From positions 62,933,601-62,997,600 of the forward strand of contig NC_072894.1 in NCBI RefSeq assembly GCF_027943255.1: a stretch of 64,000 nucleotides of DNA, in the 5' to 3' direction. The notes below the pieces were generated by a model. The model had not been told where the DNA came from. It worked only from the letters and a program-made list of their open reading frames with translations, and ran no database searches. Below, one piece after another: positions 1 through 11,769 of this stretch. The stretch's first letter is position 1; the number at the start of each line of letters is the position of its first letter. The translations under genes were made by a program, and so were the position numbers. Source of the DNA: Anastrepha obliqua (taxonomy: Eukaryota; Arthropoda; Insecta; Diptera; Tephritidae).

Positions 1-200
1 TAAATACCCGCTCCCACTCCGTCTAAAGTCTTAGAGCCGTCTGTATAGATGTGAAAAGTTCTATGGCCAGGCTTCATGCCTTTGTACCATCCCTCCTCTT
101 CAATTGTAGTGCGAAACCTTCACTCCCAATTAAAGTACGGAGTCATGTAGTCCTTGCAACCTGAACTCCAGTTTCCTATTGAGGTGTGACCGATGGTTCT
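1..200 (-). pseudogene. LINE RNase H domain fragment (cut by window edge)
   Basis: Read on the minus strand, this stretch contains a recognisable start of a retrotransposon RNase H domain: a segment reading HIYTDGSKT followed by GVGAGI, which is the first catalytic aspartate block of RNases H in non-LTR elements of the R1/Loa/Jockey type. Upstream in the same sense is text like GCKDYMTPYFNWE with an in-frame stop, so the copy is decayed. The domain is cut by the left window edge. RNase H in these LINEs degrades the RNA strand during target-primed reverse transcription. Clade assignment is uncertain. Confidence 0.55.
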
Positions 201-2328
201 GCAGGTGTATTGTATTAGTACAGTTGTATCTGTATTAGTCTGTAAGACAATTTGTTTTTTTGACTAATCTTTAAAAAAAAAGAAAACAAACAAACAGATC
301 TGGTTGACCTAAAAGAGCTGGCGAGCAATATGTGTACCACGTTTTTGGCGAGTTTTATGGAGTCGATACTGAGATAAACGTACGGACCCCAAAGTGGGAG
401 TGGCAAACTTCCTTGGGCTAAGAGTAATATGTGTACTTAATTTCATTGAAATATATTTATATACCATATATGATAAGAACAGACGGACGGGTAGACATTC
501 AGGACTGAATCGCCTCCTCATTTTATCCTGAGCCTTTTATTATATACCTTTATACATATTTCTGTCTCAATTCTGTATGCTGCCACATTATTATGGTATA
601 TGAAAAAATTATAATTCTCTTAGAATGAGTGGATATAAAAACATTTAATACAGATGTTGATGTCGGCAGTGTGATGCGCAGTTAAAACAATTTTCCTTAG
701 CTTAATTTCAAACCTATCAGTAAAGCTGTGAAGTAGCGATATTAGTAATAAGGAGCTGAAAACTTTATTGAGATCAATAAGTTTTACAATTCAATATCAA
801 AATGTATATGCAACTTACACTCGTTTTCTGCGCCGTGGAGGCGTATTCGTCATCGGTTAAATAAAAAAGAACTGGGTTTGCAGCTATGTGAGAGAGAAAC
901 TGGGGGATGAGAAAATGCGAAATGGGTTGCCAGTGCCACTTTCGCAACAACAGTAATACCTAGTTTAAAATAAAACACTATAAAGTTATTAAATGCTTTA
1001 TCAACATAACCTACGCTTACAGCGCGCTTCATTTTGAATCACAGGTCCTTCCCAATTCTGATGGCGCTGCTGGTATTGAGCAACGTCATCTTGCATAGCC
1101 GTATTAGTTTTGCGGGGATACCAAATTCAGACACCGAGGCACGTGAGTAACTCCTTTTCGTACTGGCGAAGTCGACGAAAGGATGGTGGGTGTCGATTCT
1201 CCTTTCATGGGTTTTTTCCAAGATTTGGCGAAATTACTCTCACAATTTCGTTTTTCACAATAGCGAATGGTTAATCCTATCAATCTATCATCCTTCGGCC
1301 CTAGCCTTCCAACTGCCTCATATCGATTAAAATGAATTATATTTATGTATAATAGTTTTCATATTTGCTCACTTATCAATAAACCATAAATTAATTCTAT
1401 TTTTTGTACTATAGATTCAATGACTAAATCATAAATTTAATTAAAGTCGACGGCTCTGATATCCAGTGATTTTAATTCAGAACATATTTAAGTATATGAC
1501 TGGATGCTAAACTCTTTTTCTAGTGAGAGCTCTGTGGAAAAATTATTTTTTTATAACTGTCGTTAGCGATGCCACACTGGAAGAAACATTGATTGGATAT
1601 TTAAAAAAAAGGGAATTTTCAGTTTCCACGCCACCAATCTTATTTTTATTATTATTTAGTGCGCGGTTCACCCGCATGCAAATACATATAATGAAAGCAC
1701 AATCAGTATAAAATACATAAATAAGCAAAAAATTCAGAAAATGAGGTTTAAATGAAATTATTCATAATTCAAACTCAAGAGTAATGAACACGAAAAATAA
1801 AGAAGTACATACATAAAATATTGCAATTTTTAAATACAACATAAAAAGTGGGTAACAAAAAACAAGTTTGTGAAACGGCGAACCGAATAAGTTAAAGCAA
1901 AATAAAATTTAATTACCTCCAGTTTTAAAGCAAAGTTTAGAATATTTACATATATACCTATTTACATAAACCAACACTCAATCATCCTTCATGGCACATA
2001 GATATATAAGTATGTACCCAACATGAATTAAAATGAGAAGCCAAAAAGTAAATAAGAGGCTTTGTGAAAATTTTAAAAATAAACTTTAATTAAAACTTGC
2101 ATTTAAATTATCTCGCTTCAATTGAATTGATTCTAAACCAAATAACTAGAAATATTTAAATCCCAACACTTTTCCAGTAACGTAAAAACGAACTGTTTTC
2201 GTTAGTTATTTTTGAGGCCTTAGTTCTAGTAGTACAACATTTCGTCTATCAGCTGCTCACCAGTCCAGTGCTGCCAACTACTTAAAGTGGTGACTCTGAT
2301 TGGGCCGCATATTAGACCGGTAAAATGC
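201..2328. other. No gene recognised; AT-rich non-coding DNA
   Basis: Only short open frames without family resemblance were seen on either strand. Composition is strongly AT-rich with poly-A and poly-T runs. Positions 300-540 contain short GACGGACGG-like motifs that recur elsewhere in the window (about 26960 and 38465), suggesting old dispersed repeats rather than genes. Confidence 0.5.
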
Positions 2329-2398
2329 AAAAATATCTGCCGTTCGGAGTCGGCTTGAAACCCCGAAAGGGGTGTACGCGCGAAATATATATATTATA
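2329..2398 (+). repeat. SINE copy A, 3' fragment with internal deletion
   Basis: Contains the block AATATCTGCCGTTCGGAGTC followed by CGGCTTGAAAC, then jumps straight to GGGGTGTACGCGC and an (AT) tail. These are two parts of the SINE family seen full length at 36199-36514. About 70 bp of the consensus (GTAGGTCCCTCC through AAACACCC) is missing, and the tRNA-like head is absent. The AT tail merges into the following microsatellite. Confidence 0.8.
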
Positions 2399-2415
2399 TA
2401 TATTTCCTATTTACA

Positions 2416-2441
2416 ATATATATATATATATATATATATAT
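2416..2441. repeat. (AT)n microsatellite
   Basis: An uninterrupted AT dinucleotide run of about 26 bp, just downstream of the SINE fragment tail. SINEs of this family end in AT-rich tails, so the array may have grown from the tail. Confidence 0.9.
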
Positions 2442-2984
2442 CTTCAACTTAAAATTTGTATATTATGAGTGAAACTGGTTTTTAATCCCGTTTTTATTTG
2501 TAAAGGGGTGTTTTTTTTTTGTCGAAAAAGGCGAATGCAAATATTTTGGCGATGAAATTAAGAAAAAGAAAAAATAATAGCTACACTTAAATAATGAGAA
2601 AGAGTTAATTCCATTTCCATTCAATTTATTTAATAAGTTCGCCTCCACCCACAAACATTTTTTTGTTATTATTATAGAATATAGAATAGTACAGTGAAGT
2701 TGAAACTCAACGATACACAGTGGTCGGATTGGTCAATCTAGCGGAATTTAATTCATATCTCGAAAAAAGAAGCGCTACACTATTTTTTGTTTTACGTACA
2801 TACGGACTAAGTTTCTGGAACATTTAAAAAAAATACCAGTTTAACGGTTAGACGCGATAGAAGTGAAACCTTCCGTAAAACAAACTGAGAGAGAATGAGA
2901 CGAAAGCAGCATTAGGAGCGGGATAATTATAGGTTCATTATAATATTGCTATAAAGTTCATATTTTATTTTCTTCATTTTATTA
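2442..2984. other. No gene recognised
   Basis: Non-coding AT-rich sequence with homopolymer T runs. No open frame with family resemblance was seen. Confidence 0.5.
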
Positions 2985-3545
2985 TTATTCATCCTCAATG
3001 TTTTCAATTTCAACAAATGATACGATGTGCTTATAATAGCTAAAATATGATACAAATGCTTTGGTTTCGATGTTGTCAACATATCTTTGAAATACCGCGT
3101 CAAATGTTGTTTTTGATCGTGTTGTCGATTCAGTGCGATTGTTACACATTTTTAAATTGAATGTTTTATTGAGAAAGTCAATTAAAGGAACCGCTGTGTC
3201 CAATGCAAAATTTACGTTAAAATCGCCACTTAAAATCATTGAAACTTTATCGCAATCTTTTCTAAGTATCCGCGATACTTCTGGTGTATACTTTATTAAA
3301 TTTTCGTGAATGAATTCCGTGATGCTATTTATTGATTGATTCGGTGAAATATAAATTGCCACAATTAAAACTGTTTTTCCATTGCTCAATCTGGTTTCGC
3401 ATGCACATATTTCTCCCACTTTAGAGAGCTGAACAGACAGTGATTCTAGTTGCTGTGCATTCAGATCTATCTGTGGAGTTACAATACGAGCACCGTCATT
3501 TTGATTGTGGTATATTGCAACACTGCCTGCAATTGCGGTAAATAT
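2985..3545 (-). pseudogene. Endonuclease/exonuclease-phosphatase-like ORF fragment of a mobile element
   Basis: A minus-strand open frame of about 187 codons runs from 3545 to a stop at 2985. It has no ATG at its upstream limit, so it is the 3' part of a longer gene. It contains ICACETRL, IYISPNQ and, most diagnostic, SGDFNVNF, the GDFN block of EEP-type (APE-like) endonucleases. It ends with a TTFDAVF and VSYFSYYKHIVSF segment, the position of the terminal S-x-H block of the family. Similar stand-alone ORFs occur in insects next to Helitron-like or PIF1-helicase-bearing elements; that association is from memory. No helicase is visible here. The N-terminal half is missing, so it is probably a relic. 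Confidence 0.6.
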
Positions 3546-3922
3546 TTAAAAATGAAAATATTTAGGAATATAAAAATACGGACGCAATACAGCACACGCG
3601 GTTGCTATTATGAGCGTCGTAACGTATATACATACATACTATACAGACGTACTAACATACACACAAACATTCGTAGGGCGCTTGGTCTAAGCAAGTATTA
3701 GGCAGTGTAGTATACATACTACAATACTCACTACACCAGCGTGGCTCAGCAGTACGCAGCCATACACATATAAGTATATCAACATATAACGCTTCATAGT
3801 GTCGCTTTTTCGTTTCAGCGATTCTCAAATCACTCCCAACGATTCTAAAGAAGTTTTCAAAAAATTATTTTCCATTATTTTATTTCCAGTAACAGTTGAA
3901 GTGATATTTTTAATGATTTACA

Positions 3923-4140
3923 ATGTTCACAAAATTAGTTTTATTTGATAGATGTAAGAAGAAAAATTATGTCAGTAATTGTCGAGGCATAGAGAGGAGT
4001 AGAGCAAGGTCCTTACGAAAGTACCATTTTGACTCTCTCAAGGAACTATCCGGTGTCGGGATAAAATCTATCCTACACTTCATAAGAGAGTCTAACTGGT
4101 TCCATGAAAAGTAAACAGTAGGCGCTAAGTGTGTGGGCTA
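3923..4140 (+). pseudogene. LINE C-terminal tail fragment
   Basis: The plus-strand frame reads RARSLRKYHFDSLKELSGVG and then IKSILHFIRESNWF before a stop at 4112-4114. This is the typical end of RNase-H-bearing insect LINE ORF2 (a cysteine block, then FxSLxEL, then FIRESxWF). A cysteine just upstream (SNCRGIERS) is a remnant of the CCHC block. The following sequence GCTAACCTAAGC looks like the 3'-terminal UTR. Only the last 60 or so codons survive. I infer a 5'-truncated non-LTR insertion. Confidence 0.55.
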
Positions 4141-7100
4141 CTCTAAGCCGACTGCCACAAGAAGCTAACCTAAGCTATATTTTGTAACTTATTTACATTA
4201 AATTTTATTCATTCTTCATTCAGAATCTGCGTGCTTTCATCTGAACTAAGCTCTTCATATTCGATTTCTTTATCCAAAACAAAGGAACTTGGGCATCTGG
4301 ACAAAGACACTACCTGATTTTTTTAACCACACCTTTATTAGAGTTCATCTTTGGCACAATCGCCGCTACAATAAACTCGTCAGTAAAGGCTTGGTTAGTA
4401 ATGGAAGAAACTTGGCGAAGATGTGTTTTGGGTATGCAAAAGTTAGCAACTTATTTTGCACATTTACGAATCACATCAATTAGCAAAACAAAGATGACCT
4501 TGAATAGGGTTGAATTTCATGAGTTTTGCTCTCCGCAATACTCGCATTAGGTTTTTTTGCAAGGTTAACTTTGACTACAATTTTTAATTAAAAAATTTGT
4601 AGACATATCATAAAACAGCATATTTTAGTTATGTCATAAAACTGAATTTGCTTACTGATGTAGCGAGTTTCAGTATGCAAGGCGAAAAAGTTTTGATCTA
4701 CACTTGACACAACGATTCTTATGTTTGAAAGCAAAGCAAAACAAAAACAATAAAAAAGATAATGCTAATCCCTGCAGTGGATTATTGGCTAGGAAAAGAA
4801 TTTTTGCGGCATTTCGCCACTTTGAATTTCAATCTCTTTAAATTAAGACCTCCTAGATCGCTTATTTCGACCACTGTGCGAGGGTAAGAGAGTTTGCGTA
4901 TAGTTGTTTCTTGTTCTATGCAGTGTTATAGAGCATTTCTAAGGAAATTGCTGCGTTTGCACCCGAGATCTATTGGTGCCCACATAGACACTTGCTTACG
5001 ACCACCAAACTGATGAAAGACTCTTGTTAAGGTCAACCAAGAGTTATGAAATATTAGTAGTAAATCGGCCATTTTCGTGGTGTACGTCTTAATCTTCTTT
5101 TTCAAATCCCGAAGAGCAGATGGTTTTTATGAGAAAAAACGTACTTGGAGTTTTAATATTGCCATTTGGGGGACGATCTCTTTAGAGAAAAGTTTCTCTA
5201 CATATTGATGTTTTTACTCGTTCGTCTACGTACGCAGAAACCCATTCAGCTACTCAGCTACGTCAGTTTAAAAATTGGTATTGTTGAGTCCCATATTTAA
5301 GGCAATAAGGCAGATGCTGTCGTATTTTTCTTTTCATTGGAAGAATTCAGCCTGACTGTCCGTTTAGGGTTTTCAAGTAGGTCAATATCTACCAGTTAGA
5401 CAATGATTTTAGAATTTATTTTTATTTCATATCATTTTTTATTTTCATTTTAAAGTATTTAACTTATCTTCGGTTGAAAAATAATGTTATGCCCATCAAA
5501 TTATATATAGATGAAAATACCGTTACAATAAAATATAGTGTATACTAAAAATATAGCTATACTCAAATTTAATTAAGCGCATCTGCATCCTTCGCACCGT
5601 ATGCCGATTAGGGAGAGCGATTGTGAACACCATAAATATTTCCAACTGTGAGGACCTTAATGAACATCAATAAGAATTTGATGAAGGTAATAGTATCTTA
5701 GGCACAAGGTAGAGAGAGCCTTCAAGGTATGTGCTTGTAGCAAATCGAGTATTACGTAAGGATTAAAGCTAAACTAAAACTGATACCCACACACACACAC
5801 ACATGCTAAATACGAATGTAGTTAGAAAGCAGTCAAAGAGTGATTTACTGTTTTCATTTGAAATTTAAATTAACGTAATGGTCGCCTACGGACTCAACAA
5901 AGCACAAACAGAAGGCTGAGCCGTAGGCATCAAGTAAATAACGGTATATAACTACCGCTGCCAGCAACCGTCATGAGTGCTCATCAGCCAGCCGACAGCG
6001 AGTCGACAGCGTGTTGACTGATGCCAAAGGCATCAACAGTGGCAGTGAGGCATCAAAAGTGTGAGCTCCCCGGTTGGCAGGGAAATCAGATATCTAAGAT
6101 GTATACATAAATATGTATAGGTGCGTGTATGTGTGGGTGTGCTCGTGAGTGTTTGCGAATGTTGAGTGGAGTTGTGGTCGCTTTATGGGCAGGTAATTAA
6201 GAAGCAGAATAAGAAGAAGGTGCAAATAAATAAATCAAAAATGGTGGAACTTGCCTAAAACCTAGAATGAACGCGAAGCAAAGCAACGGCGAACTCTTAA
6301 TGTTACGAAATTTGTTGCTGATGTTGATTGATGTTTATGCTCGGTACAGCTGTGGCGACATTTATAAAACAAAAAGCAGCAGGTAGTAAAAGTGACGTGA
6401 AAGTTGACGTAAAATTTCCAACAACCGAATGTCTACTTTATTTTTAAATTTTTTACAAACTACTCGTGTTTTTGCTTAAGGTTTTTTAAAAAACATTCAC
6501 CGAATAATTTACTTATGCACAGAAGTGCTTTGGCAACGGAATTAACTTGCGCAATATTTCGCTCGAATACCCGTATATGGTGTGTATATGTAGTACATAT
6601 GTACGTATGAATGTGTGTGAGTCTTCATGAAAAGGTGGTAGCATTTCATGTAGTCGTCAACGATTGCCTAAGCTGTTCCGGATTTGCATACACAAAACAT
6701 TACAAAGAAAAAGAAGGGAAGTATTACTCTATAAAAAGGAAGAAAAAATGATAAGACGATAGCAAGGACTTACTTGTTGCTTGTGATGTAGAGGTGGCAA
6801 CGCGTTGCTGTGGGCAGGTTGTAAATATCGTATTTTATTTATATTTTCACTTGTTTGTTGTCGCTATTGTTTGCCTTTGCATATAATTTCACTTTTATTT
6901 ATTTATATTTTCCCTTTTGTAAATAGTTGATGTAATTTTCAGCAATAGCTGTCAATCGGCATTTCTTCTAAATGCAAACACGATAAAATTTAAATTGAGT
7001 TTTAAGTGTAGATTTTTTTGCTGTTTTTTGCTGTGCGCTTTCTTGTTTAATATTCCACTTTTGTTGCTCCTTTAAGGGTTTTATTTTTGCTTTATTTATT

Positions 7101-7210
7101 TCTGCACCATCGTTTAATTTAGCTTTGCCAGGCATTGGTATGTAAATGAAATTAATTTAGTAAAAGAAAATAATTTTGTTGTTTTTAATTCATGCATAAA
7201 CACATACCTA

Positions 7211-7255
<45 letters not shown>

Positions 7256-7691
7256 GTATGTATATATGTGTTTGCATGTATTTAATACATTTCTTTAACG
7301 GAATTGTAAATTCTCAGTAAAAGTTAGATGTGTTAATCGCCTAGCAATTAAAATATATTTATAAAATTTTTAATCAAGAATTTTACTCACAGCTTTATGT
7401 GTTTATGTTATTTAATTTTAATCCACTTTTCATCATACTCTTATGTATTTTAAATTATTATAGGAAAATCACGGTGCTTAATTGGTTAAACAAACGTTCT
7501 GCTTTAATGGAATAAATTCATATGTTCATATGTATGCACATATATTTTTTTATGTAAAAAATAAAGAAATTAAAATTTCTAACTGAAAACAAACTTTAAA
7601 AAGTTTGCCTAGAGATAATATGAAGGTTTGCAAACAATAAAATTTAAGTCAACTAAAACGTAGAGTTCATTATTCAGATGATGCTAATTAA
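4141..7691. other. No gene recognised; AT-rich non-coding DNA with microsatellites
   Basis: No open frame on either strand resembled a protein family. A short CA run lies near 5790. A segment at 5940-6060 is less AT-rich with repeated CAGCGAGTCGACAGC-like text but no coding signal. It could be intron or intergenic DNA; the sequence alone does not decide. Confidence 0.45.
7214..7256. repeat. (TA)n microsatellite
   Basis: A TA dinucleotide array of about 40 bp with a single TTTA interruption, then TATG-type degeneration. Nothing links it to a neighbouring element. Confidence 0.9.
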
Positions 7692-8583
7692 GGAGGTATT
7701 CTGGTCTAGAAAGTTGAAAAAATCGATTTTCAAAGTTTAGACCTTCAAAATTTTTCCCTTCAATGGATTTTCCAAAATTCGAATTATTTTCGGAGATACA
7801 GCGGATTTAGTGACGTGGCGGCGTGTAAGCCGGCCGAGTGGAGCGAATCGCACAATGAACGGCAGATGTTACCGGACGACTTGAGGACTCGTTCTTTCCA
7901 GAAAATCTTTCGTATCCCACGCAACCTTTATTTATTCTATACATAGGTATATATATACTTTATACTTCTATAATATATACCTGGAAATATATCGCCGATT
8001 AATGCAGAGTAAGTAGTAAACATTATGATCTAAATTATTCTATTGGAATTGGCGCTCAAACTTCAAATGCGATTTTCTCAAATATACTTTTTTTGAGATG
8101 GCTTGGTGATCGCTTTGAAGTTTGATAAGAACTTTTTATTATACATCTATTTATCTATCGCGCCTGCCTCGGTTTTTGAAAAATGTATGTTTGAAGTATT
8201 TTTGAAAAAAAGGGTAAAAAAAAGGTAAAAAAAGAGGGTAAAAAATGTTTTTTTCAAGTTGGCGCCATGTTGGGAATTTTTTTTCTTTGATTTGGCGTAA
8301 TTCGATAGCGACATCCTAACTAATGGAGAATTTTTTTAATTTGTTCGTTTAAGATCTCTTAAAGGGTTGGAATCATGTCAACCATGGACCACCGTTTTTT
8401 ATGTAGCCCCCACTCTGCCGGCCTGTAATTCCACGATTTTTTTATTTTTTTTATTATTTTTTTTTTATACTTTTCCAAAATTAATAAAAACCATAAAAAA
8501 ATGGATAGTAAAAATGTGTTTCATTTTTTTTATCTTAGTTTTAAAAATACCTAAAATTAAGGCGTCTAGACCAGAATACCCCC
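7692..8583. mobile_element. Non-autonomous piggyBac-like element (892 bp, TTAA flanks)
   Basis: The left end reads GGAGGTATTCTGGTCTAGA directly after TTAA (7688-7691). The right end, read on the other strand, is GGGGGTATTCTGGTCTAGA directly after TTAA (8584-8587). These are terminal inverted repeats of about 19 bp with one mismatch and a TTAA duplication at each side. TTAA target sites are characteristic of the piggyBac superfamily. The interior is AT-rich and holds no transposase, so the element would need a transposase in trans. The superfamily call rests on target site and structure only. Confidence 0.75.
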
Positions 8584-8587
8584 TTAA

Positions 8588-9550
8588 TATTATTTATTAG
8601 TTTAAAATTATTGCATTTCTCCCTTTATGTGCTTTCACTGATACATTCGGCCGTGTGAATAAAATGTAGTTCATGCTAGCAATGTGGCAAATGCTAGCAA
8701 ATGGGAAATTTGAACTAGCTTTGAGAAGAATTTTAGCGGCAAACTGTGCATTTTCATTTCATTGCATATTTCAACAAATGGCAAAATCATTCTTTTCCAC
8801 CTCGATATAAAGGAAAACGAAGAAGATGTGATAGGCTAGTCCAAGACAACAGCCGACAACGACTCAACATAGTTTAGAAACACACAATTCCCAGTCGCAG
8901 TCAAGACGTTACTTGAATCTAATTAATAACTAATCAATGCTTAACATTCAATGCATTAATTCCAATTTGCATCAGCATGAATAAAAATTTCAGTTAAGTT
9001 TTTTTTTTTTGCTAACTATCAGAAAATAATTTTTCCAGCATCGCACCTGGGGCCAATTGATATCGAATTAAACTCCTATAATTCAAAAACTAATGTTCAA
9101 AGCGCAAAGAAACCTTTAGTACCGAAAGAAAGGAAATGAAATTCTATATCGCTCTGAGGGTTGGCGTTTGTTTCTTTTGTGTATGCGCCCAAGTAAAAAA
9201 CGTAGTTTAATATTTCATATTGCCCAGCTTTATCTAAGTTGTTTTTAAGTCATAGTACTAAGCACACGATTCACGTGAATTGCCTGTAAAAATCCCTAAA
9301 AATTGCATCGACGTAAACTATGCGTGAATTTTCGTATGTATCTCACGGCAAAGTAATGCTCAGTTCACGCCGTAAGATTAAATTAAAATCATTTAAAATT
9401 GAGCGAAAACTGATAGTTTGTTTGCGAGTGAAGTGTCTAAATTCAAATCCTCCGTCGACATGGCATTTTTAAGCGAAACGTTTTCGCAAAGAGAGTTAGT
9501 AAAACTTTTTTATGTGTTCTTGTGTCAATGTAAAATACTCTACGTGTGTA
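8588..9550. other. No gene recognised
   Basis: AT-rich DNA without coding resemblance, ending at the left inverted repeat of the element starting at 9551. Confidence 0.45.
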
Positions 9551-10176
9551 AAAGGGTTATATACCTTGTGTTGGACTAAAAAATCGAAAACTTTTTTATG
9601 GCATATTCTAAAAGTGCATCATCTTAAAAATATAAATTCAAAAAATCATAAATATCGGAGCACTAGAACGAAAGTTACAGACCGTGGAAGCGCGCGAGCT
9701 TATCCATAAATGAAGTGCACGCAAAACTTTAGACGCGAATATCTCGAAGGCGTGTTTTTTGACAATTACCGTCGCGGTGATCATTATTTATCAAAAACTA
9801 TTTGACCAATTTGCATAAACTTTTTTTAATTATTCGAAATTACAACCTCGTGAATATGAACGGTTCACTTTTTATAAATATTTGCATAATTCGCTGGAAT
9901 TAATTTTTTTTTTTTAATTTTTCAACCCCTCCAAAATCGTTTTTTTTTTGGTGCAAAGCGGTTTTCATATCGACAAAAAAATTTTTTTGGTAAATAAACC
10001 GTTCAGATTCACTAAAAAACATTTTTCTACAATAATCATTTAATTTTTTTATTTCAGTTGAGCTGCTCATGCGCTACCGTGGTCACCGCGAGCCTCTTCT
10101 AAAAAACGGCGTTTCGTTTTAAAATAAAAACACCAAAATGTATTCTTCGAGAATTACCCTTCAGTATCATATACTA

Positions 10177-11477
10177 CTGTGGGCAATAAGTAAGGTGAAT
10201 TTATTTGTCAAACTTCGCGGGATTAAAATTTCGCTCTAGTTATTTTTTTCATGAGTTGGCAGCACTGTTAATAACATCCGGGCCAACTTTCATGTGAATG
10301 TCATTATCAGTAATATATTTACGCTGTGTTTACCAAACGACCAAGAGTGCATTTTTCGATTTTTACAATGTCTGATTTGATTGAGAAGTGCCATCAAATT
10401 TTGTTTGCGGTATGAAATTTCGGCTGCGGAAACGTTTAGCATGTTGCAGAAGGCATTTGGTGATTCGACCATGTCGCAGAAAAATGTTTATAGGTGGTAC
10501 AAAGACTTCAAAGAGGGTCGAGAATGTGTTGATGACTTGGAGCGCTTCGGACGACCATCGACGTCTACAGATGACCAACAAGTCAATAAAGTGAAGGAGT
10601 TAGTGCTCAAAAATCGTCGGTTGACTGTTAAAAACCTTACTGATATGATCGGAATATCAGAAGGATCTATGAAAACCATTTTGAAAGGCCATTTGGGCCT
10701 ACGAAAAGTCAAATCTCGTTTGGGACCGAAAACTCTCAATTTCTTGGAAAAAAGTCGTCGCGTTGATGTGTGTGAAACAATGCTTTCAGACTATCAGGAC
10801 AAGCTCAAATGCATCATTACGGGAGATGAGACTTGGATTTATGCTTACGACCCTGAAACAACCGACCAATCAAACGAATATCGTGCTGAGGGCGAGGCCA
10901 GACCGAACAGAGCACGTCAAAGTCGTTCAAAAATAAAGGTCATGATGACAGTTTTTGTCGATTTTCGTGGTGTGGTGCACTACGAATTCCTTCCACCTGG
11001 CCAAACTGTTAATAAGGAATATTATTTCAGCGTTATGCTTCGGTTATGTGAAGTAATTCGTCTAAAAAGACCAGAATTATGGGCCAACAACTCTTGGTTT
11101 TTGCATCACGATAATGCACCGTCTCACACTGCACTCGTTCTTCGTGACCATTTCGCCAACAATTCCACGCATATCGTTCTGCAACCACCGTATTCGCCTG
11201 ATTTGACTCCGTGTGACTTCTGGCTATTTCCAAAACTCAAGAGACCACTCCGGGGAACGCGTTTCGAGTCGATTGAGGAGATAAAAGCTGAATCGAAGAA
11301 GGTGCTGATGGCTATACCGGAAATGGACTATTTGGCATGTTTCGGGGATTGGAAAAATCGTTGGCGTAAGTGTATTTCATCGAGAGGGGATTATTTTGAA
11401 GGGGATGAAATTTATTTACAAGAATAAATAAAGATTTTTCATTTTACAACCAAATTCACCTTCCTTTTTGCCCACAG
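10177..11477 (+). mobile_element. mariner element (DD34D), 1301 bp, with TA duplication
   Basis: Terminal inverted repeats of about 25 bp: the left end begins CTGTGGGCAATAAGTAAGG and the right end, on the minus strand, begins CTGTGGGCAAAAAGGAAGG. TA dinucleotides flank both ends (10175-10176 and 11478-11479), as expected for mariner. The length of about 1.3 kb is the family norm. It carries one transposase frame, described separately. Well-preserved termini indicate a fairly recent insertion. It sits inside an older inverted-repeat element. Confidence 0.93.
10368..11427 (+). pseudogene. mariner transposase with an N-terminal frameshift
   Basis: The main frame (open from 10381 to 11427, about 348 codons) covers nearly all of a mariner transposase, which cuts and pastes its own element. 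Visible in order: an N-terminal paired-like helix-turn-helix region (SAIKFCLRYEISAAE, then WYKDFKEGR and RFGRPSTS), and the DD34D catalytic core with first D in ITGDETW, second D in HHDNAP (codon 11110-11112) and third D in PCDFW (codon 11215-11217), 34 residues apart. It ends in GDYFEGDEIYLQE. The likely initiator ATG at 10368-10370 is in another frame: five codons later (MSDLIE) the frame must shift to reach the SAIKF segment, and the main frame has a TGA at 10378-10380. I infer a small indel near 10384 that inactivates or truncates the N-terminus. The D triad itself is intact. Confidence 0.9.
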
Positions 11478-11769
11478 TAGTATGCCTCATTTGAATAAAA
11501 GTTTTAAAACATATTCAAAAAAAATTATGACAGTCATCCATTTTTTCGGGCTCACAAGGTATAAAACCCCTTAATATGTTTAAAAATAATTTTCGTATCA
11601 AAATTTGCCAATTGCTTCTGAGCTGATGCTCATGAATTGGACGCTTCTTCTCATTTGACAATCAATGTTGCTAGCAACATTTCGTGGCAAGTCAAATGCA
11701 TGATTCTGGCAACATTGCACTGCTGTGGAGATAAACTATCCTTAAACGCGAATTTAGTACTACACCTAA

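Larger units (their letters stand above)
9551..11571. mobile_element. Older inverted-repeat element split by a mariner
   Basis: The left end (AAAGGGTTATATACCTTGTG, preceded by TA) is matched on the opposite strand by AGGGGTTTTATACCTTGTG ending at 11571, also next to TA. These look like imperfect terminal inverted repeats of about 20 bp. Removing the mariner at 10177-11477 with its TA leaves about 720 bp with no transposase ORF. The TA flank suggests Tc1/mariner-type or related integration, but the ends are diverged and the superfamily is not settled. The mariner inserted later. Confidence 0.5.
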
